Assembly (NCBI RefSeq): GCF_037975245.1 | Contig: NC_092581.1 | Span: forward strand, 12,739,303 to 12,799,302 | Reading direction: 5' to 3' | DNA: 60,000 nt | Source: Apostichopus japonicus | Taxonomy: Eukaryota > Echinodermata > Holothuroidea > Aspidochirotida > Stichopodidae | In this document: piece after piece, positions 50,132-60,000 of the stretch | Layout: each line of letters opens with the position of its first letter | How positions within the stretch are numbered: position 1 is the stretch's first letter | Translations under genes and position numbers: made by a program | The notes under the pieces: generated by a model | Database searches by the model: none | Told to the model about the DNA's origin: nothing | What the model saw: the letters and a program-made list of their open reading frames with translations, nothing else

Positions 50132-50802
50132 ATTGAATATGCAATGCAAATGCAGTGTGCACCGCTAAGTATAGGTGATTTTAATGCGCTCTAAGCTACA
50201 TATATCACAACTATTACTGTACTTAGTATCTCATATAATATCTCTCATAGTAGCTCATCGAGTCTTTCAAACATTCAGAATGAAATTTGTTCCACTTACG
50301 GTCACTCCTTTTCGACGAACTTAATACGTAGAATACTACGCAAGTGTTGTTTGCCTAGAACTCAAGAAGACTTTATTCTGCGTTTTATAGAGCCACTTCA
50401 AATATTTGAGACTAATAGGAAACGTTATCACGCCCCCAATATGGCCACTCGCAACAGGTTAAACAAACATACACACAGCGAATAAAATTAGCAAACATAT
50501 CGGTGCCAAGTAAGTAATTAAACATCTGGTTGCTACGTTACTATGCCTTCATTTCAAACGTCCATGATCACTCACTTCAGTTTTCCGGTTATAAAAGTAT
50601 TCTTGGTTCCAAATTGTTATTTGTGAATTTGACCTATACGATCGTTCCCAAAACACGGCCGTATGTCGTGTCCTTGCGAGAGTGGATACATTCCTTGTCA
50701 ATTTCATTGCGAACCGGTAAATACCAAGCAACTTGCCCGTGGATGTATCATTTTATTACAATAACGTGTAGTATTTGTTATTGTGAAGTCATTCTTGAAA
50801 TG
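50132..50802. other. Non-coding DNA
   Basis: No exon supported. Confidence 0.5.
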
Positions 50803-50829
50803 TGTCGGTTTTGAAAATATATATATTGA

Positions 50830-50912
<83 letters not shown>

Positions 50913-50934
50913 ATATATATTTTCAAAACCGACA
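50803..50934. repeat. 132-bp palindrome built around a TA tract
   Basis: Unique arms of about 31 bp (50803-50833 and 50904-50934, ending ...GTCGGTTTTGAAAATATATA) are reverse complements and enclose a (TA)n core, which is itself self-complementary. Almost the whole interval can fold back. Confidence 0.9.
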
Positions 50935-51895
50935 TATGTATAATATTTGCAATTTGAAGGAGTTTGAAATAGTTGAATTTACTACACGATATTAGATGTG
51001 AAAGCGCTTCGACCTATACCAGAGATAAAGGTTGTTTGTTAAAGCCATGTGATGGGAAGTTTACTGTTGTGTGTATAAATGCGCAAGACGTGGATTATAA
51101 GCCCACCCAATTTTAAAAGGTATTAATCGAGTATACGGTGGTTTGAATTTAGACTCAACATAAACTGCAATTTACACTGGATTTTACACCACGGACATCA
51201 CTATATTTATATATATCATTTTATAATTCGTTTTGGAGGACGCGTAGATAGACTCTCACAAGATTGGTGGTAAGTTTGACTAAGTAAACGTTACTGTTAA
51301 CAATACAGGATGGTGGGGAGGAGGAAGACTGGGAAAGGGGGGGGGGGAGTGGGCTGAAAGGAAAGGTACGCATAATTGAAGATGCTTAATTCCAATATGG
51401 CTCGCGAAGAACTTGACTATATTCTGAAGATATGAATTCTTTTAACTCAACCAAAATCATGTTCTTGTCACTACATATAGGCCTTAACAGAGTATATCAC
51501 CCATTTGGAGTTAAACACCAAGTTAGCTTTTTTGCACACAATCTCCTCTGCTACCCTCTACTATAGCAGAAATTGTCTCTGACGTTTACATTGTTTCTAT
51601 ATGTTATATATACATGAAAACTGTTAGGTGAATGGAACTATGACACTATAACGTTTGGCAAATCCTGCTGCGCGTTGAACCCAAGAACTTTGGAACATCG
51701 ATAACTCACAAACATAAAACGTGGGATGCAAAGACAGAATGACATAGTGTCATTTACTCAAACATTGTCCAAACTCCTCGCCCTCCTCCTCCCCTCCCCC
51801 AAAGAAATATGATCCAAATTTAGAGCCAATATGGAAGTTTCTAATTTGTTATATCAAAAGTACCCTTTATTCGGTTGTCCTTATACGATCCAGCC
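50935..51895. other. Non-coding DNA
   Basis: No exon supported. There is a G-run at about 51338-51348 and a pyrimidine-rich stretch at 51777-51801. Confidence 0.5.
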
Positions 51896-51901
51896 TATAT
51901 A

Positions 51902-51944
<43 letters not shown>

Positions 51945-52046
51945 TATATAGTAAATGAATTCTATATATATATATATTTATTTATAAATATATATATAGA
52001 AATATTAATATAAATATAGGTATATGTATATATATAGAAATAGAAT

Positions 52047-52085
<39 letters not shown>
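51896..52085. repeat. Degenerate (TA)n microsatellite
   Basis: TA repeats with TATAGTATATAGTA, TTTATTTATAAA and ATAGAAATA interruptions. Confidence 0.9.
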
Positions 52086-52613
52086 TAAGGCAGTACATAT
52101 TTTTTGGGTTAGAACAAAATTTCCCATTACTGTGCTCATGAGTTTTTTATTGTAGCATATTCATGGTTTTACACAATTGATATCAGGAGATTTCCATGTA
52201 ACAAAATGATAATTGTGCACATATTTATCTCGCTAATGTTTTATCATCAACTACAATTAAATTTACAATATTTGTATACTAATTATACAGTTTTTCTCCT
52301 TTTCCAGATCAGCGTGAACAGGAAGTGTTATTACCACCGTTTCCTCATTTCATCGTGAAGATTATACAACCAAGACCGTTTTTGAAACCAATATTTACCA
52401 AGGAGCCTGTATAAATACACATCTATATAAAGCCTATACTCTATACAGATACATATACTCTGTGCCCAACCTATACTGTTATAGTGATATACAAACGAAG
52501 AGACTTAGGGAACAAGTAACCTATTCGGAATTAACCAGTACAACAAACCTCTAACGTGGAAATCACATTCAAGATAGGTACAGTCAACAAGATCCATTCT
52601 AACGCCCATGAAC
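52086..52613. other. Upstream region of the GT92 gene
   Basis: A possible acceptor (TTTTTCTCCTTTTCCAG, ending at about 52308) could mark an alternative 5' UTR exon. Nothing else is recognised. Confidence 0.35.
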
Positions 52614-52860
52614 AATATGATAAGACAGCGCAAAAAATGTAGGCGCACATCTTAGTGTACGGTACAGACATTTAATCCTCTGATTATATTTGCTGCATGA
52701 CGAAACATTGTGAGTAAAGTTCACCAATTACCAAATATGATTAGACAACGCAAAAAAGTATAGGCTTATATGAGAAGCTTAGAAGTATACTGTGCAGACA
52801 ATTAATCCTCTGATTATATTTGCTGAAGAAACATCGTGAGTAGTAAAGTTCACCATTTAC
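52614..52860. repeat. 120-bp tandem duplication upstream of GT92
   Basis: Two diverged units (about 52614-52733 and 52734-52860) share AATATGATTAGACA-like starts, AATCCTCTGATTATATTTGC and GTAAAGTTCACCA. Confidence 0.88.
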
Positions 52861-53142
52861 CCCCCAAAAAAACTTGGAAGAGCCGAATCCGTTGTTTTAC
52901 ACTGATAGCTCTTTCGCCAAGTTGACGTGATCTGAAAAATGCATGATAACAGCTACTTGATACTCAGATGCATGGTTGTGCGGCCCTGGATCAATTACTT
53001 GCAGAACTTCTCGGTATCGCATTTTGCTTTTTCGGAAATGGATTTACTTGTGGTTTCACGAGGTAATTTGAATTTTGGATTTAGCCTAGAAAATGGATAA
53101 CAACTATAAACAATTAATTAGAACATATCGAGGGTATTTTTT

Positions 53143-53160
53143 TTTTTTTTTGTCGTGCAG
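53143..53160 (+). promoter_or_regulatory. 3' splice site before the GT92 coding exon
   Basis: A long T-run followed by GTCGTGCAG makes a strong acceptor at 53160. The exon would start at 53161 with about 188 nt of 5' UTR. A weaker acceptor (ATCATTTTCAG) lies at 53240. Confidence 0.6.
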
Positions 53161-53348
53161 TTAAATTTGAACAATCGAGAAATAAAACAATGGAGATTGT
53201 GAACAGATTTGATTCTTAACAAGTTATAAATCATTTTCAGGTAAACTTGTTTTTAATTACAATCATTTGGAAATACAAAAACGAAAGCAGGACAAGTGAA
53301 TAAATAGAACGGATAAGAAAGAGAACAGAAAACAGGGCAGATATCAAA

Positions 53349-54989
53349 ATGGATATTCGACAGTTGTTGCGATTTTGTGTACGACGGTTACTGACCGAAA
53401 GGAGCGTGGCAGCTCTAGTGATTGTATCTATGGTTTTAGTGGTAACGAACCCTTTACAATGGGATAGTTACAATCGTGGAGAAAATTACCACAGAAATCA
53501 ACTCAGTAGAACTATCGTGTCTCATACGAAAAGTGACAAACTAGTCGACAGCAGTTTGAATGGAAACAAATTTAACATATTATCGAGGTTTGGAGGAAAT
53601 GTTTTCCAATGGCGAGGGACAGTTCGTCGATTCGCTTTATTTGAACGACAAATGAACATCACGAAAGAAGAACCCGAAGCGTCAGGTGATGTTTTCATCC
53701 CTGAGGATACCACCTCAAATTTGCCTTCGCGAAACGACCTGGTGGTAAAGGACCGCGGTATGCTGTTACCGCACGGGGATGATCCGGGCTGTTACTTCGT
53801 TGAGCGACTGGAACGATGGGGGTTGCCCCTCGTGCATTCCATTTTCGCGGATCAAGTCGACAGGAAAGTTATAATCACCGGTGTCAGACGACCGACGAAA
53901 GATTATTCTTGGCATTTAGAAAAATTTCGATGCGAATTCTATCCGCCGGGAATGGTCCCACAGGATGCAACCGAACTCACCGGTAACTTTTCTCGATTAA
54001 TCACCGTTCCGACCGACCCTATGATCAAGGATGAACAAAAGATCGGCGTGCAACCACAGGGTGTATTCATTATTACATGTAGGTTACCTAGGCAACTATA
54101 CGATGTAGATGTATTCAAATTCAACCTCAGGCGTCTGACGGACGATCAGCCCGATCAGCCAGACGATCAGCCCGATCAATCAGAACTTGCACACACGAAC
54201 ATCACCGTTTGTCGTTCGTTGCCGAAGAAATATTCCACTCATTTTTTATCCATTTGTACCATGCTCAAACACATGGATAAATACGTATCTCATTGGTTGG
54301 AATATCACAGACTGTTAGGAGTAGAACGAGCCTACATCTATGATAATGCACAGTATTCAACGTTAGTAACAGCTCCAGGTATCCAACAACATCTTCATAG
54401 TGGCTTTTTGACCATCATTCCATGGTCACATTCGTATTCCGAAGATAAAACTTATCTCGAGACCCAAATCGCCAGCGAAAACGATTGCCTTTGGAGGCAT
54501 CGCCACGACGCTAAGTGGATGATTAAAACGGACGTCGATGAATTTATTCAACCGATGAACCCTGACATGCCTAACAGTTTGGTAGACTACTTAAAACAGC
54601 CGTTCTTAGAAGGACTTGCAGGGGTTAGACTTCAGAATTGGTTTTTCTGTCAATTCGATAAAAAAATGTCCAAAAAAGCCAGACGACGGGATGGTGGTAA
54701 TGGGATGACTGTCTTTCATAGAAACCTGTACAGTGCGCGGGGACCAACGCCCATCAATAAAGGTAGAGATAAAAGTATTGTTCGCCCTGATAGAGTTCAC
54801 TATTTTAAAATTCATGCAATAAAATGGGGTGGGGATGTTTTATCTTTCGACCCCCAAACAGAGCTGAGAATGGTTCATTACAGAGGTGATAACCCAAGAC
54901 ATCCCTCATTTTGTCCAAAGATTGTACATGAGGATACGAGTATGCTTGAACTGTGGCAAAAACTGACAAATACTTCACATGTACAATAA
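53349..54989 (+). CDS. GT92-family glycosyltransferase, type II membrane protein
   Basis: A single-exon coding region for 546 residues. The start is supported by an in-frame TAA at 53301-53303 with no ATG between, and by an AAAATGG context. A short basic tail is followed by a membrane anchor at about residues 19-36, as in Golgi enzymes. A stem region with N-glycosylation sites follows. The catalytic GT92 (DUF23) domain spans about residues 303-535: C303-T-M-L-K-H-M at its start, W-L-E-Y-H, the metal-binding D395-V-D-E-F, V-R-L-Q-N-W-F-F, and H-Y-R-G-D-N near the end. The family includes C. elegans GALT-1, a beta-1,4-galactosyltransferase acting on core fucose; transfer of galactose is inferred for this protein and the acceptor is unknown. 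An unusual acidic repeat (D-D-Q-P-D-Q-P twice, about residues 268-281) interrupts the N-terminal part of the lumenal region. Confidence 0.93.
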   Translation: MDIRQLLRFCVRRLLTERSVAALVIVSMVLVVTNPLQWDSYNRGENYHRNQLSRTIVSHTKSDKLVDSSLNGNKFNILSRFGGNVFQWRGTVRRFALFERQMNITKEEPEASGDVFIPEDTTSNLPSRNDLVVKDRGMLLPHGDDPGCYFVERLERWGLPLVHSIFADQVDRKVIITGVRRPTKDYSWHLEKFRCEFYPPGMVPQDATELTGNFSRLITVPTDPMIKDEQKIGVQPQGVFIITCRLPRQLYDVDVFKFNLRRLTDDQPDQPDDQPDQSELAHTNITVCRSLPKKYSTHFLSICTMLKHMDKYVSHWLEYHRLLGVERAYIYDNAQYSTLVTAPGIQQHLHSGFLTIIPWSHSYSEDKTYLETQIASENDCLWRHRHDAKWMIKTDVDEFIQPMNPDMPNSLVDYLKQPFLEGLAGVRLQNWFFCQFDKKMSKKARRRDGGNGMTVFHRNLYSARGPTPINKGRDKSIVRPDRVHYFKIHAIKWGGDVLSFDPQTELRMVHYRGDNPRHPSFCPKIVHEDTSMLELWQKLTNTSHVQ

Positions 54990-54990
54990 A
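54985..54990 (+). terminator. Poly(A) signal overlapping the GT92 stop codon
   Basis: AATAAA spans the TAA stop (54987-54989). If used, the 3' UTR would be very short, about 15-30 nt. Whether it is used cannot be told from sequence. Confidence 0.4.
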
Positions 54991-55211
54991 CGCAAATTTA
55001 GAGTTACAGCGTATGCGAGAGAAATCATTGTTTTGTGCTGTAAAGATTATCAGTGGATCAATGGATCACTAATGGCTTTCAATGCCTGTCCGCTCACCAC
55101 CGGCTTTGTGTGGTAAAGCATCGTTAAGTTGCTGTGTATATATGTATAAGGTGTTAGCTGTTGTAGTTTCACGATGAAACTATAGCATAACACAAGTGTC
55201 TGGTCACGTTT

Positions 55212-55217
55212 AATATA

Positions 55218-55286
<69 letters not shown>
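55212..55286. repeat. (TA)n microsatellite
   Basis: TA repeat followed at once by a perfect hairpin at 55286-55316 (arms TCTTCAGACAA and TTGTCTGAAGA). Confidence 0.95.
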
Positions 55287-55288
<2 letters not shown>

Positions 55289-55442
55289 TCAGACAACTGA
55301 AGATCTTGTCTGAAGATCGCTATAACGCGTGAAACTCCGAGTTACAACTACTAGTGTTCCACTAGTCTCATCTAGTATCAACATATATTCCGCTCTGTCC
55401 AATGGACATAGAGCACTCTGCGCCAAGATAGACGCCAACCTA

Positions 55443-55444
<2 letters not shown>

Positions 55445-55503
<59 letters not shown>
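55445..55503. repeat. (TA)n microsatellite
   Basis: Uninterrupted TA repeat. Confidence 0.95.
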
Positions 55504-55506
<3 letters not shown>

Positions 55507-57857
55507 AAGACCATTAGAGATCCATTGATCACTGACACTAGTTGGATACATAACCGTCTTAGTACTTCACATCAATATTAGAAGAACTTCAATAACAGTA
55601 AATGTCAGACGGTATCCACGCCCAACTGTATCTTTCATATAACTTCTATAACCTTCCCGACAGACACCAGATATACCTATAGTGGTCTAACAACTAACAG
55701 TTCCTATACTGATAACGAACCATGGGAGTTCTTATAAGTATTTTGCTATTTATTAGTGGAGTTCTGGTATTCAAAATTAGCTCAGAATGTTGTTGTGTGA
55801 CGAATATTAATTTGGCCATCACGTATATGTACAGCTCGTCATTTGACCTTCTCGTGCCCGCTCGTGTTCGGTTCTCTTTTTGTAACGAGCTAAACTAATA
55901 TTTTTCTGCAAGAGGTAATGGATCAGTGGTATTAACTACGCATGTAATTGCATTTCCCTATATTCCTGTCCACAAGAATATTAAGCCCCAAAATGGAGAG
56001 TTTTTAACTTCCGGACATCCACCTGTCCGGTGAAACTGAATCGACTCTGTCTGTTCCTAAAAGATAGTGCATTTATCCGAATGCGTCGGTCTTGAAAAAA
56101 GATATGATACAGGCTGGGTAATTTTTTTTCCTTTTTTGTTGTTGCTCAAATGAGGCTTGTTTTTGGTTAAGATAATCTCATTTGTCGTTATGAATTTGAT
56201 ATCGCGAAATGTCACAATAATTCGATAATCTGTGTTTATTGATAGATGGACAAGTATATAATTTATGGTTGAAAATGGGTTCTTTACTATAGAATTTCGC
56301 CCACACCCCATTCCACCCCCGAAAATCGACCCTAACCCTCCCTCCCCACCCCTTCCGAATATTATAGATCGAAGAAATTTTGTAATTATCTTTCCTACAC
56401 AACTTAAAGTGGATTTTTCACAGGTAGAGACACGTACTGAACTAATAGTAAAATTTATCCCACTGTTTTCCCTCCGTATATACAACAATTTTGGGAGAGC
56501 CGTAAAAGACAATTGTTTTTAGCTATACCCTCGTGAGTATACCGATGACCTGCAACATAGACATTTTGTTATTCCGGTCTAGCCCTCCTCCCCCTCCTCC
56601 CCCTCCTCCCTGGATTAGTTCCGGGGATCATGATATCCCTGGACTACAGATTTGACCGGCAACCAAGATAAACAGCCCCGTTATACTTGATTCCATGTTT
56701 CCTTAACAACTTCCTAACTTCCTGAGTTTTGTTGTGCCTCATTTGCGGATGGAAATAACTGTGTATTTAATTCTATTTAAATATTACCGAAATATATTTG
56801 CAATACAGTTCATTTCAATAGTTGTAAATATAAAAGTTAATTTGATATAGCATTTTAATGAGATTTAGTGTCAATTCAATTATATGCATCATTTTTATTC
56901 GCGCAAAAGTGCACAAAAAGTGCCCGATTTTTTGGTTTTGCTTTTTACTATAGGTTTCTTAAGTTAATGTATCACAAATGTCTAATACAACGTCATCTAT
57001 GTGTGTAAATGCCAGTGGTATGCTATCATATGTTACAATCATCGTTCTAAGCTTTATACGTACGAAATTTGGTCAAAACCTTACTGACGTCATCACCAAC
57101 ATTACGAATTTAAGAGACAGCTGCGCGGGTATTCCATTCTTTATTTAAGGTTACTTATTAAGATAACAAATTGAGATATAGATTTAAGCAAGCGCAGAAA
57201 CTCACAGACAATGGTAAAATATTAACAGAAGATACTAAGAAGTAAATGTATGAAATGATGTGAAACATGTTTGTTTTTAAAGGGGACCGAACTGTCAGAT
57301 AAAGGATTTTTCATTGTATCCAATTTTTAGTTTAGTAGAAAACTATTCCAGACTGGTGTTTTGTCCCCGGATATTACAAAATAATTGTGAGTTTTAGATT
57401 TATTGAAATGTCGATATGTGGTAACATCTTTAGTTTTTAATTCGTCTATATAGAAAGTTTAAAGGAGCAAAAGAAATTTATTATAAATTCATGTCAAATC
57501 TGTTTGTCAATTTTTCCACATTTTGTAAAATCTACATATGAAATTTAAATTTTATAGAAACTGCAAAAAAAAATATAATAATTAGTCAATCCCATAACTG
57601 TACCATTGGTAAATAACATACAAACACAATGATTAAGTATAGCAGATCGGAACCAGGCGATATTATGTCAGGATTTTACGTACCGTTTTCCGATAGGCTA
57701 TACCTTAGTAAAGAATGCCTTTATGTCTGTTATATATCATTTTAAATACAGACGAGCAATTGCAAATATATAACTTCGGAATTGGAGGAAGTTTATACAA
57801 AGGGTGCGTTTTTGGTTTATTTAGTTGTTGGCGACATAGTTTACCTTAAGATCAATC
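55504..57857. other. Non-coding DNA
   Basis: No exon supported. There is a (CCCCCTCCT)n-like minisatellite at 56584-56611 and C-rich pieces at 56309-56350. Confidence 0.5.
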
Positions 57858-58016
57858 AACATGGTGCAAACCAACTCGAAATCATTTGTGAACCCTAATA
57901 CCGTATATATATATATATATATATACATTATGTATATAGTCTCAGGTTCAAAGTATATAATTCTTTCAAGATCCGGGTTTGGGGTTCACAAATGATTTCG
58001 AGTTGGTTAGCATCAT
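57858..58016. repeat. Inverted repeat at the 5' edge of tRNA-like copy D
   Basis: CCAACTCGAAATCATTTGTG at about 57870 is the reverse complement of CACAAATGATTTCGAGTTGG at about 57987. A short TA tract lies between the arms. The right arm is the start of the leader shared with copy C. Confidence 0.8.
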
Positions 58017-58265
58017 GGTTAATCTCTAGAGTAAGACAAAATATCCAAACAGAACTAACATTGATCGATACAAAAGCCTATATTGTGTAGACGACCTTAC
58101 TGGTTTCGAACTTCTGGACAGACAATCAGTGTCTATATGGCGTATACTTGATTAGTGTGTCCATATGTGTGCATATAAAGCAGGAGGCCCGGGTTCGTAT
58201 CTCGGTGGAGGGTGGAAGTTTTTTCAGTGTTCTGGATTTTCCAACTAATTGTCATTTCATATAGG
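57987..58265 (+). repeat. tRNA-like repeat copy D
   Basis: The leader is shared with copy C (CACAAATGATTTCGAG, then ATCTCTAGAGTAAG). The tRNA-like unit at about 58129-58211 is degraded, with a B-box-like GGTTCGTATCT. The tail (GTTTTTTCAGTGTTCTGG) leads to (TA)n at 58273. Confidence 0.8.
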
Positions 58266-58272
<7 letters not shown>

Positions 58273-58331
<59 letters not shown>

Positions 58332-58336
58332 GATAT

Positions 58337-58395
<59 letters not shown>
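58273..58395. repeat. (TA)n microsatellite
   Basis: TA repeat with a TTTATAGATATAGA interruption, following copy D. Confidence 0.95.
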
Positions 58396-58398
<3 letters not shown>

Positions 58399-58798
58399 TA
58401 GCAATGTTCGTATTGGGATTGTTTACAGTAAAAATTCGCTATTCCATTTGAAAAAGGAGAATCTTCTTTTTCTTTGAAATATTTTAAAGGTGATCTCTAT
58501 CTTATTCAATTTGTGTATAATTTAGATTGAAATTTGTATATTTTGGAACAATTAAGACTGAAAAACGGAAGCTACTAAACCAATATTGTTTGTGCGTTTT
58601 ATTTTGTTTAATTACTTATCACAAACAAATGTTTTCGGTTGGTATGGACATATTTAACGTTACCAACTCTTTCGAGTGATACACAGATTTTTGATAATAA
58701 CAAAACAATTCAGTTCACAGTCAAAGTAATTATTTCAATATTGAATCACGCTTATATGATATTATCCCTCCCCGCCCGATACAGCCAATCTGCTTGGA
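58396..58798. other. Non-coding DNA
   Basis: No exon or repeat recognised. Confidence 0.5.
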
Positions 58799-58815
58799 TC
58801 TATATATATCTGCTT

Positions 58816-58900
<85 letters not shown>

Positions 58901-58946
58901 GGCTATATATATATGCTATATATATATATACATACATATACATACT

Positions 58947-58982
<36 letters not shown>

Positions 58983-59055
58983 CATACATATACATACATA
59001 CATATATATATATATATACATACATATATATATACATACATACATATATATATAT

Positions 59056-59108
<53 letters not shown>

Positions 59109-59144
59109 TATATACATACATATATATACATATATATACATATA
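58799..59144. repeat. (TA)n/(TACA)n compound microsatellite
   Basis: About 345 bp of TA with regular ATACATACAT blocks. Open frames on both strands are artefacts. Confidence 0.95.
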
Positions 59145-59280
59145 AGCCTTCCTTGGAATGACGACCTTTCTTACTGATTTCGAACTCTGGAAAAACAATC
59201 AGTGTCCATGGCCTACTTGGTTAATGTATTGGCATATAAAGCAGGAGGCACGGGTTCGAATCCCGGTGGAGGCCGGAGGT
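59145..59280 (+). repeat. tRNA-like repeat copy E
   Basis: A truncated leader (AATGACGACCTTTCTTACTG) joins directly to the TA tract. The tRNA-like unit at 59202-59273 has an intact B box (GGTTCGAATCC). A C-run (about 59289-59301) follows in place of the usual tail. Confidence 0.8.
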
Positions 59281-60000
59281 TTCCCCACCCCCCCCCCCCC
59301 CACAAATTTAATATGTGATACAGCCAATGTGCATCGCAACTGTTATTCTCACTCCTCAACTCACTCCACCCCCACCCCTCCTCTCAAACCCATATTTCAT
59401 AAGACCCCCTTCTCTACACTACTGACACACGCTGGGTAATTATTTGAAATGCAAACTAAGCTTAACTCGTTACTATCGAGACGTCACGTGGTGACTTTTT
59501 GAAAATGTTTACCACATTTCCAACGTCAGTCTTCTTTAATGGTAGCGTTATACCTTTCGAGGATTACAAAAATATTGCCAGCGAGTAATTCGAAACAAAT
59601 CGGATCACCCAACGTCATGTGACTTTTGCCCCGTTAATTGGTAAAGGGAAACTACTTTTTATTCATCAAAAGTTAATGAAATAACGTTAAATATTAATTT
59701 AGTAAGGTCACACAGGGACAACATTTCAAGTTTGTACTTTGCCCACATTACATCTCATTAGTGCAATAACTAACCAGCCATGTTACAATCAATGTTTGCT
59801 TTGACTCCTAAGTTTGTTTCATGGTACAATTTGATAAAACATTTTCATGTTTTAGCATTTAGCTTTGGCGAATAGAAAATGCACTAAACGCTCGATATTT
59901 TGACAACATGTCAAAATGTATTGGGGGAAACCATGACATTAGCAAAGCTATCCTTACAACCATTTCACAGAGTGATGAAAGCAGTACCTAGGCGAACTTG
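59281..60000. other. Non-coding DNA
   Basis: No exon supported. The sequence is C-rich until about 59410, then AT-rich. Confidence 0.5.

Noticed and set aside
55286-55316. Rho-independent-type terminator hairpin
   Set aside because: A perfect 11-bp hairpin exists, but bacterial termination does not apply here and it simply adjoins a (TA)n tract.

Overview
The window looks like nuclear DNA of a marine invertebrate, most likely a deuterostome and perhaps an echinoderm such as a sea cucumber or sea urchin. The evidence is AT-rich sequence with few coding exons, GT-AG splice signals, many TA microsatellites, poly(G)/poly(C) runs, hAT-like MITEs, a BEL/Pao-type retroelement, tRNA- and snRNA-derived SINEs, and two gene families (GT92 and the 'branched-chain aminotransferase-like' sulfotransferases) that are expanded in such genomes. 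The species call is inference. There are no operons or bacterial signals.

Layout. From 1 to 15.9 kb is intron-like or intergenic DNA with one plausible orphan exon (9525-9677, MFS/SLC22-like), a MIR-like SINE (5.6-5.9 kb), two perfect palindromes (62 and 44 bp), and a strong excess of the hexamer pair ACAGTA/TACTGT. A 3'-terminal coding exon of a PAPS-sulfotransferase-fold protein lies at 15943-16898. From 17 to 27 kb is non-coding, with a 150-bp hAT MITE, a (TAC)n tract, a diverged duplication, and tRNA-like repeats tied to long (TA)n tracts. A hammerhead-like motif, a 138-bp tandem repeat and a foldback follow at 26.4-27.1 kb.

From 27.2 to 34.7 kb is a transposon graveyard that can be parsed through target-site duplications: a MITE inside a 5-bp-TSD element inside an 8-bp-TSD hAT element, a solo 480-bp copy of the 5-bp-TSD family, and a second hAT family inserted into itself. 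At 37.0-37.2 kb lies a chimeric retroposon that joins a near-identical piece of U2 snRNA to a tRNA-like unit. An older relative sits at 49.9-50.1 kb.

From 38.7 to 43.9 kb is a decayed BEL/Pao-like element: two direct repeats of about 1.88 kb flank a broken gag/protease region, and no reverse transcriptase or integrase is present. An 84-bp satellite lies at 46 kb and a 46-bp tandem duplication at 47.1 kb. The second clear gene is a single-exon GT92 glycosyltransferase (53349-54989), a type II membrane protein. From 55 to 60 kb are (TA)n tracts and further tRNA-like repeats.

The two clear genes need not be functionally linked, although both point to sulfated or galactosylated glycan biology. 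The most unusual material is in the repeats: the U2-tRNA chimera, the nested MITEs, the embedded tRNA-like unit coupled to TA expansion, and the regional ACAGTA enrichment.
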